This document shows, one piece after another, positions 8,650-19,034 of a stretch of DNA of 64,000 nucleotides. Under the pieces are notes generated by a model. It was given only the letters and a program-made list of their open reading frames with translations, was not told where the DNA came from and did not search any database. Position 1 is the first letter of the stretch. The number at the start of each line of letters is the position of its first letter. A program made the translations under genes and the position numbers. The DNA is from Bacteroides sp. (GTDB taxonomy: Bacteria; Bacteroidota; Bacteroidia; Bacteroidales; Muribaculaceae), in NCBI GenBank assembly GCA_014802425.1, contig JAAVCH010000022.1:23226-87225 (forward strand), written 5' to 3'.

Positions 8650-9015
8650 ATGGCTCGAATATTCGACAATATAGACTTGAAGTTCACACAAGGTCTTCAG
8701 GACATCATAACCAATACCGGCGTTAAACGTGTCGATTTCTGCATAGGCTATTTTAACCTGCGCGGTTGGGATTTGATTATAGACCAAATAAATCAACTTC
8801 CGGGAGATGATGTCGAAGAAGAATCCTATCGCGATCCTCAAATTCGTGTCTGCCGACTGCTTGTCGGTATGCACCGACCGCCGGAAGAATTGACCCGTTG
8901 GCTTTATTCCAATGAGGACAGGACTCCTGACCCGGAATTCGTACGAAGTCAGAAAGTCAAAATAGCCCGTGACTTTCGCAAACAATTACAACTCGGTCTT
9001 CCAACTAAAAAATGA
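8650..9015 (+). pseudogene. N-terminal stump of a PLD-like/helicase protein
   Basis: 121 residues beginning MARIFDNIDLKFTQGLQDI, with the segment GVKRVDFCIGYFNLRGWDLI. These match, from memory, the start of large (about 1000-residue) proteins that join a phospholipase D-like domain to a SNF2/DEAD-type helicase and often sit in defence islands. Only the first part of the PLD-like domain is present (GYFNLRGW and CRLLVGM). No HKD active-site motif and no helicase follow. The frame ends inside the A-run and hairpin that terminate the starch operon on the other strand, so its stop codon comes from foreign sequence. Composition is AT-richer than the flanks. I read it as the stump left after a deletion; the family call is moderate. 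Confidence 0.6.
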
Positions 9016-9045
9016 TTCCGCCTCCGGGGATGCCGGGGCGGAATC
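9007..9045 (-). terminator. Terminator of the starch operon
   Basis: A perfect 9-bp outer stem (GATTCCGCC/GGCGGAATC) with an inner CCGG pairing is followed on the minus strand by six T. It lies 24 bases beyond the amylase stop. Confidence 0.85.
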
Positions 9046-9068
9046 TTCGTTAAAGGGGGAAAGGGGAA

Positions 9069-12000
9069 TCAGTTGAGGCGGATGAAGGCGGGGATCCAGG
9101 CCTTCACTGAGACGGTGCTGCTGACTGTGCCGCCGTTGATGAGGTCGAGGCCGGTGCCGCCGATGGAGATATTGGCGTCTCTCTCGGAGAAGATCACCAC
9201 TACCTTGTTGCCGGAGGAGGCATCGGTCTTGGTGATCACCTCGGCGCCGTTCTGCTGGGTGCGCTCCACTGTGCCGCGCCAAAGGGCGGGATTCTCACCA
9301 CGTGCCTTGAAGACCTTGGCCACGTAGTCGTGGACCTTCTGCTCGTTGGTGTTGAAGCCGGAGATGCGGCCCGAAGTGCGGGCCTTGTTGTCGGCGTTGC
9401 CGTTGCCGGACTTGTCGCCGATCTCGTCGCCGTAATATGTGCAAGTCGGACCTGAATAGGCAGCCACGGCCGCATGGCGCGTCATGAGCTTTTCGGGCGA
9501 TGAACTTACATCCACGAAATCGCCTACCCTCGACGTGTCATGATTGCTGAGGAAAATCGTGGGGTTGACGCCTGAATCACGGTAGCCACGCGATGCCGCG
9601 TCGTTGGAAAGGAACCATCCGCATGAGCCCACACCCGAAGAGAGGTTCACGAGATTATCCTTGCCGTCGAAGTCCATCACGCTCTTGAGGCCGTCCTGCT
9701 GGGTGGTGGTTATGTTGCCGGCCGAGGTCCAGTCCTCTCCTACCATATACGCAAGCGTGCCCCACTGCTCTCCGCGCGCCTTGCGCTCGGCAGCCACTTT
9801 CTCCGCCTCCTTGCGGAGGTCGTTCCAGTAGTTGTGGCCGCCCTGATATACCTGATAGCACTGGTCAAGACGCCAGCCGTCGACTCCGCGCTCCATCCAG
9901 TAGCGTATCACTTCCTTGAAATAATCGAGCGATGCGGGAAAAACGATGTTGCCCGCCTCAGTGCCGCGCACGTTCGGAGTGTTGTCACGGGTCGTGATCC
10001 ACTTTCCTTCGGGAGAAGCCTGGTTCACACCGCCATGATGGCCGAAAACGCCGTCGAGTATGACGTATATGCCGCGGTCGTGGCATTCACGGATAAGGTC
10101 GTCGAAATCGGCTTCCGTGCCGAATTTCGGGTCTACCTTGAAATAGTTCGTGCAGAAATAGCCTGTGGCCTGGAGCTTCTCCCCTCCGTTGCCGTTGGTG
10201 GAGTCGAAGATGGGGGTAAGCCATATCGCGTTCATGCCGAGTCCCTTGATGTAGTCGAGGCTTTCAATCACTCCGCGCAGGTTGCCGTTAGTGCGGTGGC
10301 CGCTGGGGCCCCACATGTCGCTGTAGCCTGAGGTGCCGTTGTCGCTGTGCTGGAAAGAGCCCACCATTATCTGGTAGATGGAGAGCTCGCGCCAGTCGCC
10401 GGAAAGGTCGTAGGTGGGAGTGGAGTCGTCGCGGGTGAAGGTGGCCGTGAATTGAGAAGTGCCGATGGAATTGGCGGCGGTCACCGACATCTCGCCGCTT
10501 TCACCGTCGGAGAGGTAGGAGGATACGCTGACGGTGTTGGAGTCGGTCGGCGACAGCGTCAGCGTACGGCCGTTGAAGGTGCCGCTGACCGTCACGGGCT
10601 CGTTGCCGAATGTGATGGTGATGGAGGAGTCACCCTTGACATTGCCGCCGGCAGGGGTCACAGTGATCGACGGACGCTGCGGGCCGACATATACCGAATA
10701 GGAGCCGTCGGCATGATAGGTGGCCTTGCCGACAAAGGCGAGGTTTCCTCCGCCGGCCCTGTTGCTGTCGGAGTGGTCGTCCCAGCTTATGATGATGAAT
10801 TCGGGGGTCTCCTTGCCTTCAGGAAGGCTCCAGTAATACTTGCCGTCCTTGACCGTCATCATGTCGCCGGGCCATGTACCTGACGAAGTGCAGTTGACGT
10901 TCTTGGTATCGTTCCATGCCCATACGGCCACGTTCGTCTTCGACATGTCGTCGAAGTAGACATATACGCTGTCATCGACATCCACCGGAGGCTCCACCGT
11001 CTGGGTCTTGGTATAAGTGAAGCTCTGCAGATTGGTCTCGCCGTCATTGTCGGTGAAGACGGAGAGTGTGGTGGTGGCATTGAAAGTGAGCGGTGCGGTA
11101 TATACGGGAGAGGAGGCGTCGGCGGTCCCTGTGGTGGAGTAATGTACGGGCACTCCGGCCGGGTTCACGCTGAGGCTTACAGTGACGGCATCGGTGAATT
11201 CACCCGCCGCAGGGTTGGGAGTGACCACGGCACGTGTCCCTACGGGAGGAATCGGAGGTACGTACCCTCCGCCGGATGTGCCGTATTCCTCGATGAGCAT
11301 CACGGGGCCGGAGGCCGTCATGGTCACTTTGCCTCCGCTGACTGTGGCCGTGTTGTCGGTGTTGTAGCCGTCCATTACGCGGGTGCCGTCAGCGAAGGCG
11401 GAGCCTACATTGAGAGTATAGCTCTGCCCCGACTGGGTGTCAAGGCGAATGGCTACGGCGTTGGAGTAGGCGCCGTCGGAGAATTTACGGATATAGGTGC
11501 CGTCGGAGATGGTCTGCGTGCCGGCGCCGACAGCGGGATTGCGGCGGCGGAACTGACCGACCTTCTGCCAGTGGAGGTTGACGTCATTGTCCACGGCGCT
11601 CCAGTTGAAGTCGCCTCGGGTCACCATGCCGGGGTCGCCGAAACCGTTGACTGTCGGGCGCGAGGTCTCGTCGCCGTAGTAGATCTGGGCGCCGCCGGGA
11701 CAGAGCAGGAGCATCGTGCCCACCTTTTTCTGATCGCCCGGACGGTGGAGACCTGTGTCATGGCTCGACACGTAGTTGAGCACCTGATGGCCGTTGGAGC
11801 CGTTGCAGAAGTTGGCGTAGTATTCCCAGTCGCCGGTCGTGGGCGTGCGGCCGGTGCCCCCTTCGGTGCCGTTGAAGGCGAAATTGATCATGGAGTCATA
11901 GCCGCCCTGAGTGAAGTAGCCGGTATCGCCGTGGTCCCAGCCCCAGGCCTCTCCTGTCATCCAGAAGTCCTGGGTCCAGTCCTTGGCATACTCGTCGGCG

Positions 12001-13358
12001 CGGTCGCTGGCGCGCCATGTCTGCAATGCTGTGCGGCATGCTTCCTTAAGCTGCTTCCAGCGTGAGAACTCCACGTGCTTGGCCGTGTCGCAGCGGAATC
12101 CGTCGATGCCGAAGTACTCCACCCAGGCCGCCAGCCAGTGGATCACGTAGTCGGCCGGAGCGCCCTTGCCTCCCACACGCCAGTCGTCGATGTTGGGCAG
12201 ACGGTAGTCGTCATACTCGCCACCCTTCTCGGCACTCCATTTCTTAGAGAGGAACGCGGGAATCTGCACTGAGGCCGTGCTCTCGGTCACCACGTCGGGC
12301 AGCCCCGAGAGGGACATAGTCTTGTCGTCGCCGCCGGGCACCACGAAGCCTGCCGACTGTCCCCACGGACGGTCGCCGAAGGCACGCACCCACGGGCCCC
12401 ACCAGTTGCCCCATTTTCCCTGAGTGTCGGCGTTGAAGCTCACGCTTCCGCTTCCCCACATGGTGAAGGGGGCCGACGAGGGCACATAGCCGGCAGTCGG
12501 AGTGCCGTTGAAGTTGCCGAAGTCATAGTCGACGCAGTCGTCGAGAGTGGAATAGCCGGTGTGGTTGAGCACGATGTCCATCACCACGCGTATTCCGCGG
12601 CGGTGAGCCTCGGTGACAAAGCGGCGCATGTCCTCGAGTGTGCCCATGTTGCGGTCCATGAAGGTCCAGTCGAGGGTATAGTAGCCGTGGAAAGCATAAT
12701 GCGGGAACTTGTCGTCCTTGCCGCCTGTCCAGCCGTGCATCTGCTCGTAGGGGGCAGTGATCCATATGGCGTTGACGCCGAGGCTGTCGAGGTAGTCGAG
12801 CTTCTCGGTGAGGCCCTTGATGTCGCCGCCGTGGAATGTGGCCACGTCGGTGCCGCCGGCCGTCTTGTGGCGGTGGTAGCTTTCATCGTTGGAGGTGTCG
12901 CCGTTATAGAAGCGGTCGGTCAGCACGAAGTAGACGTTGGCGTTCTTCCACGTGAAGTATTCGGCGCGCACGGCCTCGGGAGTGGTCACCTTTACGGTGT
13001 AGACGGTGGTGCGGTCGCCGTCGGTGACAGTGTAGGTGATGAGGTTCTCGCCGGCGGCGAAGGCCCCCATGGAGTGATTGGTGTACTGGAGGCCGTTGAC
13101 GGTGATGTCGACCGTAGCCGAGGCCGAGGCGGGAGCGGCGGAGAATGTGGCCGTCTGCATGGCGTCCTCCCCGAGCTCTACCTCATAGGAGGTGGTGGCG
13201 GGATTGAATGAGGTCAGCACGTTTTCTCCGCCCACCTTGATTTCCAGACGGCTGAGCGAGGCGTCGGCGGCGGCCAGGCCGGAAAGCGAGCCTCCGGCAA
13301 GCATCATCGCTGTCACGACGGCTCCCATGTGTCCGGTATATGATCTGTTGGATTTCAT
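9069..13358 (-). CDS. Exported two-domain GH13 alpha-amylase with CBM26-like module
   Basis: 1429 residues. Signal peptide (1-30), cadherin-like beta-sandwich (35-125), first GH13 domain (about 135-690), chitobiase-C-type sandwich (about 708-785), CBM26-like starch-binding module (796-892), a beta-sandwich linker (895-976), second GH13 domain (984-1429). First domain: DIVLNH (261-266), nucleophile Asp424 in GFRCDTAKH, acid Glu470 in MTGEAW, transition-state Asp534 in SSHD. Second domain: DGVFGH (1102-1107), Asp1165 in GWRLDQ, Glu1208 in VGEDW, Asp1274 in SNHD. Both sets are complete, so both domains should hydrolyse alpha-1,4-glucan, perhaps with different preferences. No lipobox is seen. It follows the GLUG protein by 19 bases on the same strand. 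No SusC/SusD pair lies nearby, so this is a stand-alone starch unit or a partner of a distant locus. Confidence 0.92.
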   Translation of the reverse strand: MKSNRSYTGHMGAVVTAMMLAGGSLSGLAAADASLSRLEIKVGGENVLTSFNPATTSYEVELGEDAMQTATFSAAPASASATVDITVNGLQYTNHSMGAFAAGENLITYTVTDGDRTTVYTVKVTTPEAVRAEYFTWKNANVYFVLTDRFYNGDTSNDESYHRHKTAGGTDVATFHGGDIKGLTEKLDYLDSLGVNAIWITAPYEQMHGWTGGKDDKFPHYAFHGYYTLDWTFMDRNMGTLEDMRRFVTEAHRRGIRVVMDIVLNHTGYSTLDDCVDYDFGNFNGTPTAGYVPSSAPFTMWGSGSVSFNADTQGKWGNWWGPWVRAFGDRPWGQSAGFVVPGGDDKTMSLSGLPDVVTESTASVQIPAFLSKKWSAEKGGEYDDYRLPNIDDWRVGGKGAPADYVIHWLAAWVEYFGIDGFRCDTAKHVEFSRWKQLKEACRTALQTWRASDRADEYAKDWTQDFWMTGEAWGWDHGDTGYFTQGGYDSMINFAFNGTEGGTGRTPTTGDWEYYANFCNGSNGHQVLNYVSSHDTGLHRPGDQKKVGTMLLLCPGGAQIYYGDETSRPTVNGFGDPGMVTRGDFNWSAVDNDVNLHWQKVGQFRRRNPAVGAGTQTISDGTYIRKFSDGAYSNAVAIRLDTQSGQSYTLNVGSAFADGTRVMDGYNTDNTATVSGGKVTMTASGPVMLIEEYGTSGGGYVPPIPPVGTRAVVTPNPAAGEFTDAVTVSLSVNPAGVPVHYSTTGTADASSPVYTAPLTFNATTTLSVFTDNDGETNLQSFTYTKTQTVEPPVDVDDSVYVYFDDMSKTNVAVWAWNDTKNVNCTSSGTWPGDMMTVKDGKYYWSLPEGKETPEFIIISWDDHSDSNRAGGGNLAFVGKATYHADGSYSVYVGPQRPSITVTPAGGNVKGDSSITITFGNEPVTVSGTFNGRTLTLSPTDSNTVSVSSYLSDGESGEMSVTAANSIGTSQFTATFTRDDSTPTYDLSGDWRELSIYQIMVGSFQHSDNGTSGYSDMWGPSGHRTNGNLRGVIESLDYIKGLGMNAIWLTPIFDSTNGNGGEKLQATGYFCTNYFKVDPKFGTEADFDDLIRECHDRGIYVILDGVFGHHGGVNQASPEGKWITTRDNTPNVRGTEAGNIVFPASLDYFKEVIRYWMERGVDGWRLDQCYQVYQGGHNYWNDLRKEAEKVAAERKARGEQWGTLAYMVGEDWTSAGNITTTQQDGLKSVMDFDGKDNLVNLSSGVGSCGWFLSNDAASRGYRDSGVNPTIFLSNHDTSRVGDFVDVSSSPEKLMTRHAAVAAYSGPTCTYYGDEIGDKSGNGNADNKARTSGRISGFNTNEQKVHDYVAKVFKARGENPALWRGTVERTQQNGAEVITKTDASSGNKVVVIFSERDANISIGGTGLDLINGGTVSSTVSVKAWIPAFIRLN

Positions 13359-13377
13359 GTTATGATGTCGGGATTGG

Positions 13378-15000
13378 TTATTTCTTTACGACTTTAAGGG
13401 CAGCCGCACGGGAGTCGGATGTGACGGCGCGGAGGAGGTAGACGCCGGGAGGGCAGGCCCCCATGTCGACGGTGGCCTCAACGGCTCCGCCGGCGTGGCC
13501 GGCCAGCACGAGATGGCCGTCGAGGGCATACAGGGCGTAGCCTTCTATTCCGGCTTCTGAACTCAGGTACAGGAATGTGGTCACAGGGTTGGGAGCGGCC
13601 TCAAAGGTTATACGGGCGATGCCGGTCTCGTCGATTCCGGATGCCACGTCGAAGTAATGGTCAGGCAGCACGCACTCCTGATTGTCGAAGCCCCTGAGCT
13701 GCGGATATTCCTTATGCGCCTCTGCCGTCCATTTCCAGACGCGGTCGAAGTCCCAGCCGAGGAGAGAGCGGAATGTGGCCTCGTCGGTCAGCTGCTTCGC
13801 CTCCAGGTCGGAGGCATGGTGGCCGTGCATGCCCCAGGCGTCGGTGCCCGACGTCATCTCGCGCCAGCTGTAGACGGCGTCGGCCAGATTGCGCGCGTTG
13901 TTGTTGCCTCCGAAGCGTGCGGAGAAATCATAGGATGAAGTGACGGATTCGTTGAGGGCCACAGAATTCTTCACCGTGCCGTAGTTGGCGCCCACGAGGC
14001 CGCCCGTATAGTCGAGTCCCTCCACAGCGCCCGCCGAATAGGTGTTCTTGACGGTGCCACGGTTCTTTCCTACGAGGCCGCCCGTGGCGTAGTCGTCGGG
14101 ATTGCTGACGGTGGCTCCGGAATAGCAGTCGGTGATATTGCCGGCGATGTTCTCGCCCACGAGGCCGCCGGCGCATATCGATGTGGCGGTGACGGAGCCG
14201 GTAGTGAAGCAACGGTCGATTTCTCCGCTTTCCACCATGCCGGCGAGGATGCCTGTGAAGGCGGTGCCGCGCACCCGGGCGTCCACGATGCCGAGGTCAC
14301 GTATTTCGGCGCCGTCCACCACTCCGAAGAGTCCGGTGGCGCGTCCGAAGTCGGAGGAGGCAAGGCGCAGGCCGGTCACTACGTGGCCCATGCCGTCGAA
14401 CCTTCCCTTGAACGGGGCCGACTGGCTGCCTATGGGCGACACCGTGACTGACGAGGCGTCGATGTCGGCCTCCATGCGGAAGAATGTGGTGGCGCTCCAG
14501 TCGGAGGGTGTGGCCGCAAGGGCGGAGAGGTCGGCCGGAGTCTTGATGATGAACGGAAGCGCCTCGGTGCCTTCGCCTCCCGAGTACGCGTCGCGACGCC
14601 CCTGCACCACCTCCAGGGTGAGGTCAATGGTCTGGGAGCCGTTTTTAGTCTTGGCGATGAAGCCCAGCTGGGTGAGTCCGGCAAGTTCGGCCTCGGAGAG
14701 GCCGTAGAACTGCGCGATGTTGCTGATGGTGAACGTGTAGGTGCCTCCGCTTCCGCTCATGCGGAATTCCTCGGTCTCGACGTCATTCCAGCCGAACGGG
14801 CTTTTCATACCGCTTCCTACCTTCTCGCACCAGGTGTAGCAATACACTTCTGTGCCCAGGTCGGAAGTACTGATCTTGATCTCCAGCGGCTTGTTGCTGA
14901 CGGCCGGAGACGGTGTCGACGTTATCGATGCCTGGTTGCCCACGGCCAGGACGGGCAGGGCGACCGTTAACGTCAACAAGGAAAGAATAGTTTTCCTCAT
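13378..15000 (-). CDS. Exported GLUG-repeat protein with C-terminal sorting-like domain
   Basis: 540 residues from the ATG at 15000, chosen because it opens a clean signal peptide (MRKTILSLLTLTVALPVLA). After it comes a beta-sandwich of about 110 residues with aromatic residues (CYTWCEKVG, SPFGWNDVE) resembling starch-binding N-domains. A GLUG-type beta-helix follows, with at least three clear repeats of the form GGLVGxNxGTVKNxYS in the middle of the protein. The last 70 residues (PNPVTTFLYLSS to ALKVVKK) look like a type IX secretion sorting domain. It is the first gene of a two-gene unit with the amylase and is probably displayed on or released from the surface. No catalytic motif is visible; a binding or adhesin role is inference. 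Confidence 0.75.
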   Translation of the reverse strand: MRKTILSLLTLTVALPVLAVGNQASITSTPSPAVSNKPLEIKISTSDLGTEVYCYTWCEKVGSGMKSPFGWNDVETEEFRMSGSGGTYTFTISNIAQFYGLSEAELAGLTQLGFIAKTKNGSQTIDLTLEVVQGRRDAYSGGEGTEALPFIIKTPADLSALAATPSDWSATTFFRMEADIDASSVTVSPIGSQSAPFKGRFDGMGHVVTGLRLASSDFGRATGLFGVVDGAEIRDLGIVDARVRGTAFTGILAGMVESGEIDRCFTTGSVTATSICAGGLVGENIAGNITDCYSGATVSNPDDYATGGLVGKNRGTVKNTYSAGAVEGLDYTGGLVGANYGTVKNSVALNESVTSSYDFSARFGGNNNARNLADAVYSWREMTSGTDAWGMHGHHASDLEAKQLTDEATFRSLLGWDFDRVWKWTAEAHKEYPQLRGFDNQECVLPDHYFDVASGIDETGIARITFEAAPNPVTTFLYLSSEAGIEGYALYALDGHLVLAGHAGGAVEATVDMGACPPGVYLLRAVTSDSRAAALKVVKK

Positions 15001-15101
15001 TTCAGATTTTAGATTAACATGTAAGAATATAAAGCCAGACGGGGGTGGGTCCCCCCTGTAATTTTTAAGGAGAAAGCGCCGCAAGGGCGAGGGTCAGATG
15101 C

Positions 15102-15120
15102 AAAAGCGAGCATCCGCTCG
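15102..15120 (-). terminator. Weak terminator downstream of manA
   Basis: A 5-bp stem (CGAGC-GGAT-GCTCG on the minus strand) followed by CTTTTGC, 30 bases beyond the manA stop. The stem is short, so this is tentative. Nearer the GLUG gene, GGGGG-TGGGT-CCCCC at 15041-15055 would form a hairpin in that gene's leader. Confidence 0.35.
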
Positions 15121-15149
15121 ACAGCGCGGACGCCCGTAGGGGCGGAAAG

Positions 15150-16142
15150 TCAGGGGCAGGCCGTAAGCATACGTCCTTTCCCCTCGACGGTTAGTTGCCT
15201 GAGATTGGCCGGGATGAGGGCGGTGCGCCCCTGTGTGAGCTGGAGTTCACCGCCTGGATAACGCAGCATGACGTCGCCCGCGATGCACATCACCACCATC
15301 AGCGAGCCCTCGGGCATCGGCAGGGGCCTGAAACCGTCGACGATTATGCGGCGCACCTTGAAGTGGCTGCACTCCACGAGGGGGGCGTCTGTCGCGTCGT
15401 CAGGCACACGGTGGCTTTTTCTGGGCTCCTGGGCCGAGAAGTCGATGGCTTCGAGGGCCAGTTCCGGATGGAGCTCACGCAGGCGCCCGTCGGCGTCGCG
15501 GCGGCCGTAGTCGTAGATGCGGTAGGTGATGTCGCTGGATTCCTGGATCTCGACGAGGAAGTTTCCCGCGCCGATGGCGTGTACGCGGCCAGCCGGGATG
15601 TAGAAGATATCGCCGGGATTGCTCGGCTGCTCCTCAAGGTGGTCGACGAATGTATGGTCGGCCACGCTGCTTACGAACTCACAGGGGGTAAGGTCTTTGT
15701 TGAGACCCGAGAACACCTTGGCGCCGGGACGGGTGTCGATGACGTACCACATCTCGGTCTTTCCGCGTGAGGCGTGCCGGCGGGCGGCGAGTGCGTCATC
15801 GGGATGCACCTGCACCGAAAGCTTGTCGGCCGTGTCGATATACTTTATGAGCAGAGGGAACTGGCGGCCGTACCTGGCCGTCACCCTGCTTCCGAGCAGC
15901 GAGTCGCCGAAGCGCTCCACGAGCTCCGTGAGCGGCATTCCCATGTAGGGGCCTTCCGACACCACGGATTCATGTCCTTCTACGGCGGAGACTTCCCAGC
16001 TCTCCCCTATGTCGGTCGCATCGCTGCTGACCCCCTTGAAGGCGCATATGTTCGTCCCTCCCCAGATCACTTTCTTGAGGTAGGGATGAAACATGATGGG
16101 AGCCGCAATGATTTCCGAGGAGGAAGCATGTCGCTGGTTCAT
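15150..16142 (-). CDS. manA: Class I mannose-6-phosphate isomerase
   Basis: 330 residues from the ATG at 16142; an ATG at 16154 and a longer frame to 16202 also exist. It interconverts mannose 6-phosphate and fructose 6-phosphate with a zinc ion. Visible: the N-terminal KKVIWGG and GESWEVS, zinc-ligand motif QVHPDD, the second metal site in IPAGRVHAIGAG, and VEIQESSDITYRIYDYGR, which is typical of the short Bacteroidota/Firmicutes form (about 320 residues). The C-terminal beta-sandwich is present. It stands alone between the starch unit and gdhA. A TAAATTCG box (16204-16211, minus strand) may be its -7 element. Confidence 0.9.
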   Translation of the reverse strand: MNQRHASSSEIIAAPIMFHPYLKKVIWGGTNICAFKGVSSDATDIGESWEVSAVEGHESVVSEGPYMGMPLTELVERFGDSLLGSRVTARYGRQFPLLIKYIDTADKLSVQVHPDDALAARRHASRGKTEMWYVIDTRPGAKVFSGLNKDLTPCEFVSSVADHTFVDHLEEQPSNPGDIFYIPAGRVHAIGAGNFLVEIQESSDITYRIYDYGRRDADGRLRELHPELALEAIDFSAQEPRKSHRVPDDATDAPLVECSHFKVRRIIVDGFRPLPMPEGSLMVVMCIAGDVMLRYPGGELQLTQGRTALIPANLRQLTVEGKGRMLTACP

Positions 16143-16285
16143 GATCGTATGCATGGTATGTGCCCGTAGGCGCCGCCCGCGTCCGCAGGGGGTTATTATC
16201 ATGCGAATTTACTAAATTTTTCCGACACTTCCATTCCACTTCAGTATAAAACCACCCTCCGCCGGCATAAAAGCCCCTGATTGCA

Positions 16286-16326
16286 GAAAAAAAACAGGCG
16301 GGACACCTCTGTGGAAGCGTCCCGCC
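16286..16326 (-). terminator. Terminator of gdhA
   Basis: A perfect 8-bp stem (GGCGGGAC/GTCCCGCC) is followed on the minus strand by a run of eight T. It lies 36 bases beyond the gdhA stop. Confidence 0.9.
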
Positions 16327-16361
16327 GTTATGGAATTCGGAATTATACCGCTGCAATCGGA

Positions 16362-17699
<1,338 letters not shown>

Positions 17700-17810
17700 G
17701 TTTGTCAGTTTAGATTTTTAGGTTAATTCGTTAGGTCGGCTCCCCCGCGCCGGCCGCCCCTACGGCGGCCTTTCGCAGCACCGGGAAATCTCCCTGTCGT
17801 TTTCTGCCGA

Positions 17811-17842
17811 CAAAAATACAACCAAATTTCCACCCCGCCAAA
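17811..17842 (-). promoter_or_regulatory. gdhA promoter (Bacteroidota consensus)
   Basis: On the minus strand: TTTG (17842-17839), exactly 20 bases, then TATTTTTG (17818-17811). This matches the -33/-7 consensus of the Bacteroidota primary sigma factor. The leader would be about 105 bases. The divergent LytM gene has its own promoter in the same 412-base intergenic region. Confidence 0.8.
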
Positions 17843-17987
17843 GAATTCGGCTTAAATCTCATATCATTTTTCTATGCTTTACAACATCTTTAAGCAACAC
17901 ATCTTCGCGCCATGCGTCTTTTCGCGCCCCGATCATCCGGTTTCACGGATTTTCACGAGGCGTTTTAACCCGGTTGGCCGGCGCGGA

Positions 17988-18019
17988 TTTGTGGATTTCG
18001 GCGTAATTTAGTAACTTCG
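17988..18019 (+). promoter_or_regulatory. Promoter of the LytM-dxr-rseP run
   Basis: TTTG (17988-17991), 20 bases, TAACTTCG (18012-18019). The -7 box differs from consensus at one base (TTCG for TTTG). The predicted start is near 18026, which gives a leader of about 85 bases. Confidence 0.6.
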
Positions 18020-18111
18020 CGTAATCTATGCACGTGCGCGAACCCGGAAGCCTTAATACGCCTCCCTCCCGGCCACGCCTCCGCGCGCCCACCCTCAACA
18101 CACTACATCAG

Positions 18112-18996
18112 ATGCAAGCACCCCGGAAGAAATACCGACTCATTCTTGAGGACGAGGCCCGCATACAGACCATCGGTTCCTGGACCCTCACCCCGGCGAG
18201 GATATGGATATCGGCTCTGGCGGTCTTCGCGGCGGTGCTGGCCGTAGGATTCCTGTTCGTGCTCCTCACCCCCGTCAAGACCCTCATACCGGGATATTTC
18301 CGTGCGTCGCAGCGCGCCGCCACGGAGCAGGCCATGCTGCGGGTGGACTCGGTGATGGAGGCCTACTCGCGCAACGAGGCATATGTGGCCAACCTCCGGG
18401 AGGTGTTCGACGCCGACCGGACGCCCCGCCGCCGCGACGTCTCGGCCGAAGCCACGGCCGCCGGATTCTCGCCCGACTCGCTTATGCCGTCGTCGCCCGA
18501 GGAGATGCGGTTCGCGCGCATGATGCAGGAGCGCGAGAAATTCAATATCGCTGTGGCCGCTCCCCTCGCCGCCGAAGGAATGCTGCTGTATCCCGTAAGC
18601 GATGAAGGAATCGTCACCCCGGAAAGCCGCAATTCCACCACGGCGCGCCTCATCCTCCCGGAGGGGACATCGGTGATGGCCATCGCCGACGGCGCCGTGC
18701 TCTCCGTAGGCTATGACCGGTCGGAGCACGGCTACGCCGTAATCATGCAACACGACAACGGCTTCGTCAGCCGCTATGCCGGACTCGGATCGCCTCTGAT
18801 CGGCAAAGGGGAGCTCGTGAGCGGCGGTCAGGTCATATCGCTGGCTCCGGGCGGAGGCGCGTCGTCACCGCCGCAGATCACCGTCGAGATGTGGCACGAC
18901 GGCCAGCCCCTCCCACCCTACCGATATATCTCCTCGCTCACCTCGATGCCCGCCTCCGACATAGCGTCGGGCTCAGGGCAGACCCAAGTACCCTAA
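18112..18996 (+). CDS. LytM/M23-like membrane protein with degenerate metal site
   Basis: 294 residues from the ATG at 18112. The frame reaches 18028, but that part overlaps the promoter. One membrane helix lies near residues 27-50, followed by a helical linker and a C-terminal LytM (M23) fold of about 120 residues. Active M23 enzymes have HxxxD and a later HxH. Here the fold is recognisable (GYAVIMQHDNGFVSRYAGLGSPLIGKGELVSGGQVI), but the last metal motif, normally HLHFE, reads QITVEMW. It is therefore probably not a peptidase but a regulator or scaffold in the manner of EnvC. It sits 38 bases upstream of dxr. Confidence 0.75.
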   Translation: MQAPRKKYRLILEDEARIQTIGSWTLTPARIWISALAVFAAVLAVGFLFVLLTPVKTLIPGYFRASQRAATEQAMLRVDSVMEAYSRNEAYVANLREVFDADRTPRRRDVSAEATAAGFSPDSLMPSSPEEMRFARMMQEREKFNIAVAAPLAAEGMLLYPVSDEGIVTPESRNSTTARLILPEGTSVMAIADGAVLSVGYDRSEHGYAVIMQHDNGFVSRYAGLGSPLIGKGELVSGGQVISLAPGGGASSPPQITVEMWHDGQPLPPYRYISSLTSMPASDIASGSGQTQVP

Positions 18997-19034
18997 CCCT
19001 CAAACCCCCACCTCCAAAGCTGAACCCCATCATC

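Noticed and set aside
11142..12065. Frames of about 300 codons opposite the amylase gene
   Set aside because: GC-rich codon bias makes long open antisense frames; no signal peptide, domain or promoter supports them.
9069..13358. Amylase read as two genes fused by an assembly error
   Set aside because: The two GH13 domains are different in sequence, and the linkers are normal exported modules in one frame with a single signal peptide and terminator.
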